Position numbers and translations under genes: made by a program
Shown: positions 60,609 through 64,000 of the stretch, one piece after another
Position numbering within the stretch: the stretch's first letter is position 1
Layout: every line of letters starts with the position of its first letter
Notes under the pieces: generated by a model
Databases searched by the model: none
What the model saw: only the letters and a program-made list of their open reading frames with translations
Told to the model about the DNA's origin: nothing
Assembly (NCBI RefSeq): GCF_011030405.1
Contig: NZ_JAAJTJ010000003.1
Coordinates: 62,001-126,000 of the forward strand
Source of the DNA: Parapedobacter sp. SGR-10
GTDB taxonomy: Bacteria; Bacteroidota; Bacteroidia; Sphingobacteriales; Sphingobacteriaceae
Direction: 5' to 3'
Length of the DNA stretch: 64,000 nucleotides

Positions 60609-63600
60609 ATGAAATTTTGTAATCATGTATGGCATGTCATCCCTCGTGCCATAATTAAACCCTTGCTGGTCATGAAACTAACCATTGTATTTCTAATTGC
60701 CGGATTAATGCAAGTCAGTGCTTTAGGGTACGCACAAAAAATTACGTTGTCTTTGAAGAATGCCTCTTTGGCCGATGTATTGTTCAAGATAAAAGAGCAA
60801 ACAGGGTATAACTTTTTGTACACCAAAGAAATGCTCAAAAAGTCAAACCCTGTCAGTATTGACGTAGAAAATAAGGAAATGGTGGACGTGCTCAACACGT
60901 GTTTTGAAAACCAAGCCCTTTATTTCCAGATTGAAGAAAAAACAGTGGTTGTCAAAGAGAAGCTCCCTAAGACGATAGAAAGCCAAACGGTTAGGATCAG
61001 CGGTAAGATCGTCAATGAAAATGGAGAACCTTTGCCCGGGGCCTCGGTCTATGCCAAAGGGGAGAACCGTCGAGTAGCCGCTAGTGCAAACGGTAGCTAC
61101 AGTATCACTGTAAAAAGCGAAAATTCCATACTGGTTTTCTCTTATGTAGGTTATGAAAGTCAAGAAGTTAGAGTCGGCAATAGAAAAAACATAGATATCA
61201 ACATGCGCCTCAACGAGCAGAATCTGGATGTGGTCGTCGTAGGGTATGGGCAGGAAATCAATAAGATCGACCTTACGGGAGCTGTCTCACAAGTCAATAT
61301 GGAGGACGTAGAAAAGGCACCGGTTGGCAATATAGCCGAAGCCTTGCAAGGGCGTATAGCCGGTGTGAATATATCTGCTGACGATGGTCAACCCGGAGAT
61401 GAACTAAGTATCGTGATCCGTGGAGGAAATTCGCTGACACAGGATAACTCTCCGCTCTATGTCATTGATGGCTTTCCGGTGGAAGAGTATTCAAGTTCAA
61501 GTTTGAATCCGGACGATATCGAGTCCATTAATATACTAAAGGATGCTTCCGCGACGAGCATTTATGGAGCCAGAGGTGCCAATGGGGTTATTGTGATCGA
61601 AACCAAAAAGGGGCAGATAGGTGCTCCAGTCGTGACTTTCAATAATACACTGGGTGTGCAGCAGGTGCAAAATCTTGTAGAACTGATGAGTCCTTATGAA
61701 TTTGTAAAGTATCAATATGAATGGAATCCATCCAATGCAACCACCAGGTACCTGAGCAACAACAGAACGGTTGAGGATTATAAGAATGTCAAAGGGATGG
61801 ATTGGCAGAGTGCAATTTTCAGAGTTTCATTAAACAGGAGGCACAACATCGCCGTACGGGGAGGGAATTCATCGACACGATACGCTATCTCTGGGAATAT
61901 ATACAATCAGGAAGGTATCATACTCAACACGGGTTATAACAGGTATGCCGGCAGGGTATCTTTAAATCAGAATATCAGTAAAAAAATAGATGCCAGTATC
62001 AATGTCTCGATCAGCAAACGTAAAGCCTGGGGAGGGACCATACGAGAAGGTGACGGGGGTACGGTTACTTCGGCATTATTGGCGAGAGCCTGGGCATACA
62101 GACCGACGACAGGAAAGGCATTTGATGAAGATGAAGATGTATGGGAAGAGGAAGCCGATGAGGATATGATCACCCAATACGATTCAAGGCTCAACCCAGT
62201 TGTTACCCAATCCAATATATATAATCCTAAATATACAACGGATATTTCGGCAAATGGTTCCGTGTCTTACAAGATTATTCCTAGTTTGACCTTACGAAGT
62301 ACAGGTACTTTATTTACCAGTATGTCCCGGACAGAGGCATTCTATAATTCAAAGACACCACAGGGGAATTTAAGAAGTATTCTAAATATCAGAGGTATCA
62401 ATGCTTCGGTCAATAATGGGGAGCGGATCACCTGGTCCAACAATACGACGTTGAACTTTAACAAAACGTATAAGCGGTCCCATAAAATAACGGCTTTGGG
62501 AGGTTTGGAGGTACAGGAATCTATGTATAAAACGTATGGCTACGCTGCGCAGAAAATACCCAACGAATCTTTGGGGATGGCCGGTATGAATCAAGGCATA
62601 CCTTTGACCATCAGATCTACCTGGAGGGACTATGCGCTGTTTTCAGTTTTTGGAAGGGCAGATTATAGCTATAAGTCCAAATATATCTTTACTGCAACGA
62701 TGCGGGCAGACGCGTCTTCAAAATTTTCAGTGGCAAACAGGTGGGGATATTTTCCGGCGATGGCCTTGGGTTGGAATATGGATCGGGAAAAATGGTTTAA
62801 GAAACAGCAATTCGTGACTTCTTCAAAAATGAGATTTAGTTATGGTCTGAATGGCAACAATAGAATCGGTGAATATACCCGTTTCCCACTTGTTACGCTT
62901 CCGAATGCTGCAGCATATTCCTGGGGCAACAGTACTCCGGAGTGGGGAGCAGTGGTCGACCTGCCTACACCGGATATCAAATGGGAAACCACCGAAAATA
63001 TGGATTTGGGTTTAGAGTTGGGCTTTCTAAAAAAGAAGGTAAACCTAGAGATCGATTTTTATAGAAAAAATACGCGGGACTTATTAATGAATGCCCGGAT
63101 CCCGACGAGTCAAGGATTTGCGACAGCTATGAAAAATATAGGTTCCGTTAGAAATGAAGGTATAGAGATCACCTTGAATACCAAAAATATTAAGAAGAAG
63201 AATTTCTCCTGGAATTCAGATTTTAACATCAGTTTCAACAGAGGAAAAATATTGGCATTAAACGGAGAGGAGGATAAACTGTTCAGTTATCCATCTTTCA
63301 TCAGCCAATACAGTACCAATCCGCTTTATATAGCGGAGGTTGGCAAGCCCGTAGGTTTGTTTTACGGGTATGTATGGGAGGGGACTTATAAATATGCGGA
63401 CTTTGACAATCCGGCAGAAGGTGTGTATGTCTTGAAGAATAACGTGACAGGCAATGGCTCAGATCTTGTACAGCCTGGTGACATCAAATATCGTGATCTG
63501 AATGGTGATCTGACCATTGACGAGAAAGATCTCACCATTATAGGCCGGGGACTGCCCATACATACGGGAGGTTTCAATAATAATTTTACATACAAAAATT

Positions 63601-64000
63601 TCTCGCTCAATGTATTCTTGCAATGGAATTATGGAAATAATATCTATAATGCGAACAGGCTGAGCTTCGAAGGAAATGGGAATACCCGTGCAAACTTTAA
63701 CCAATACGCTTCCTATGCAAACAGATGGACTCCCGAAAATCCCGACTCGGATATCTTCAGAACGAAAGGACAAGGCGTGATCGGTTGGCATTCTTCACGT
63801 GTCATTGAGGATGGGTCGTACCTGCGGCTGAAAACCGTCGCACTTAATTACAATCTGCCACTCAACTTGATCAGGAGAGCATATATGAAAAAAGTCACTG
63901 TCGGTGTTGCTGCACAGAATCTGCTCACTTGGACAAATTATTCGGGAATGGATCCGGAGGTTTCGACCCGTAGCAGAAATTTGATGCCTGGATTTGATTA
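60609..64000 (+). CDS. SusC/RagA TonB-dependent transporter with STN domain (3' end outside window)
   Basis: Open from ATG 60609 to the window end, 1130 residues visible. The N-terminal extension and signal peptide end near SALGYAQ (about residue 43). An STN domain follows (about 44-105, ITLSLKNASLADVLFKIKEQ ... VVVKEK), then a carboxypeptidase-regulatory-like domain (RISGKIVNENGEPLPGASV), DVVVVGYG, the plug (IESINILKDASATSIYGARG) and the barrel. Only the last strands are missing. The STN domain passes a substrate signal to the FecR protein encoded just upstream. A SusD gene is expected beyond the window. Confidence 0.95.
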   Translation, partial: MKFCNHVWHVIPRAIIKPLLVMKLTIVFLIAGLMQVSALGYAQKITLSLKNASLADVLFKIKEQTGYNFLYTKEMLKKSNPVSIDVENKEMVDVLNTCFENQALYFQIEEKTVVVKEKLPKTIESQTVRISGKIVNENGEPLPGASVYAKGENRRVAASANGSYSITVKSENSILVFSYVGYESQEVRVGNRKNIDINMRLNEQNLDVVVVGYGQEINKIDLTGAVSQVNMEDVEKAPVGNIAEALQGRIAGVNISADDGQPGDELSIVIRGGNSLTQDNSPLYVIDGFPVEEYSSSSLNPDDIESINILKDASATSIYGARGANGVIVIETKKGQIGAPVVTFNNTLGVQQVQNLVELMSPYEFVKYQYEWNPSNATTRYLSNNRTVEDYKNVKGMDWQSAIFRVSLNRRHNIAVRGGNSSTRYAISGNIYNQEGIILNTGYNRYAGRVSLNQNISKKIDASINVSISKRKAWGGTIREGDGGTVTSALLARAWAYRPTTGKAFDEDEDVWEEEADEDMITQYDSRLNPVVTQSNIYNPKYTTDISANGSVSYKIIPSLTLRSTGTLFTSMSRTEAFYNSKTPQGNLRSILNIRGINASVNNGERITWSNNTTLNFNKTYKRSHKITALGGLEVQESMYKTYGYAAQKIPNESLGMAGMNQGIPLTIRSTWRDYALFSVFGRADYSYKSKYIFTATMRADASSKFSVANRWGYFPAMALGWNMDREKWFKKQQFVTSSKMRFSYGLNGNNRIGEYTRFPLVTLPNAAAYSWGNSTPEWGAVVDLPTPDIKWETTENMDLGLELGFLKKKVNLEIDFYRKNTRDLLMNARIPTSQGFATAMKNIGSVRNEGIEITLNTKNIKKKNFSWNSDFNISFNRGKILALNGEEDKLFSYPSFISQYSTNPLYIAEVGKPVGLFYGYVWEGTYKYADFDNPAEGVYVLKNNVTGNGSDLVQPGDIKYRDLNGDLTIDEKDLTIIGRGLPIHTGGFNNNFTYKNFSLNVFLQWNYGNNIYNANRLSFEGNGNTRANFNQYASYANRWTPENPDSDIFRTKGQGVIGWHSSRVIEDGSYLRLKTVALNYNLPLNLIRRAYMKKVTVGVAAQNLLTWTNYSGMDPEVSTRSRNLMPGFD

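Noticed and set aside
61967..63791. Minus-strand reading frames over the last 3 kb
   Set aside because: They are shadows of the plus-strand STN-SusC gene, which is open from 60609 to the window end with clear domain motifs.

Overview
The window looks like chromosomal DNA of a glycan-degrading Bacteroidota, probably of the Sphingobacterium/Pedobacter type. The reasons are paired SusC/SusD proteins, promoters that fit TTTG-N19-21-TAnnTTTG, an ECF sigma/FecR/SusC trio, few Shine-Dalgarno sites, and an SbcCD/AcnB/PlsY core gene set. No rRNA, tRNA, CRISPR array or transposase was seen. No gene-free stretch exceeds about 250 bases. The genus is inferred from gene content only.

Positions 1-40.9 kb form one very large, sulfatase-rich polysaccharide utilization locus (PUL). 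The left arm (1-10.3 kb) holds a truncated sulfatase with a HEAT-like tail, two tandem beta-helix proteins that resemble GH110 alpha-1,3-galactosidases, a GH27 alpha-galactosidase, a SASA-type acetylesterase and a lipoprotein sulfatase. It runs convergently into a GntR-type regulator gene (10.5-11.5 kb, minus strand). The central operon (11.76-36.6 kb) starts at a well-formed promoter with a tandem operator. It encodes a GH43-like protein, an unassigned 862-residue secreted protein, SusC, SusD, a DUF5689-type surface lipoprotein, five sulfatases, three more GH43-like proteins, three small secreted helical proteins (a fourth copy is fused to a GH43 domain), a second acetylesterase and a secreted mutarotase. 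A second unit (36.75-40.86 kb), preceded by a near-identical operator, encodes an FAD oxidoreductase and a sodium:solute symporter. Together the genes suggest outer-membrane import of a sulfated, probably acetylated, alpha-galactoside-rich glycan, periplasmic desulfation, deacetylation and exo-cleavage, then sugar uptake and cytoplasmic oxidation. The exact substrate is inference.

Positions 40.9-58.6 kb are mostly housekeeping: rpe, an Xre/RES toxin-antitoxin pair, two aconitases in tandem (acnB, acnA), a small lipoprotein and gpmI on the minus strand, nadC, plsY, an M48 lipoprotein peptidase, a four-helix-bundle (S23-like) protein, sbcC and sbcD on the minus strand, and a GNAT acetyltransferase. 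Between 50.3 and 56.7 kb five intergenic gaps carry clusters of the degenerate repeat GATTTACGATT, and two of these flank the four-helix-bundle gene.

Positions 58.6-64 kb begin another glycan-uptake locus: ECF sigma factor, FecR anti-sigma and an STN-containing SusC cut by the window end.

The strongest unexplained signals are the small secreted helical family and its fusion to GH43, the gene-conversion tract between the two beta-helix genes, a tandem 7-bp repeat inserted in frame in the FAD oxidoreductase, the two matched operators, and the repeat-flanked four-helix-bundle gene.
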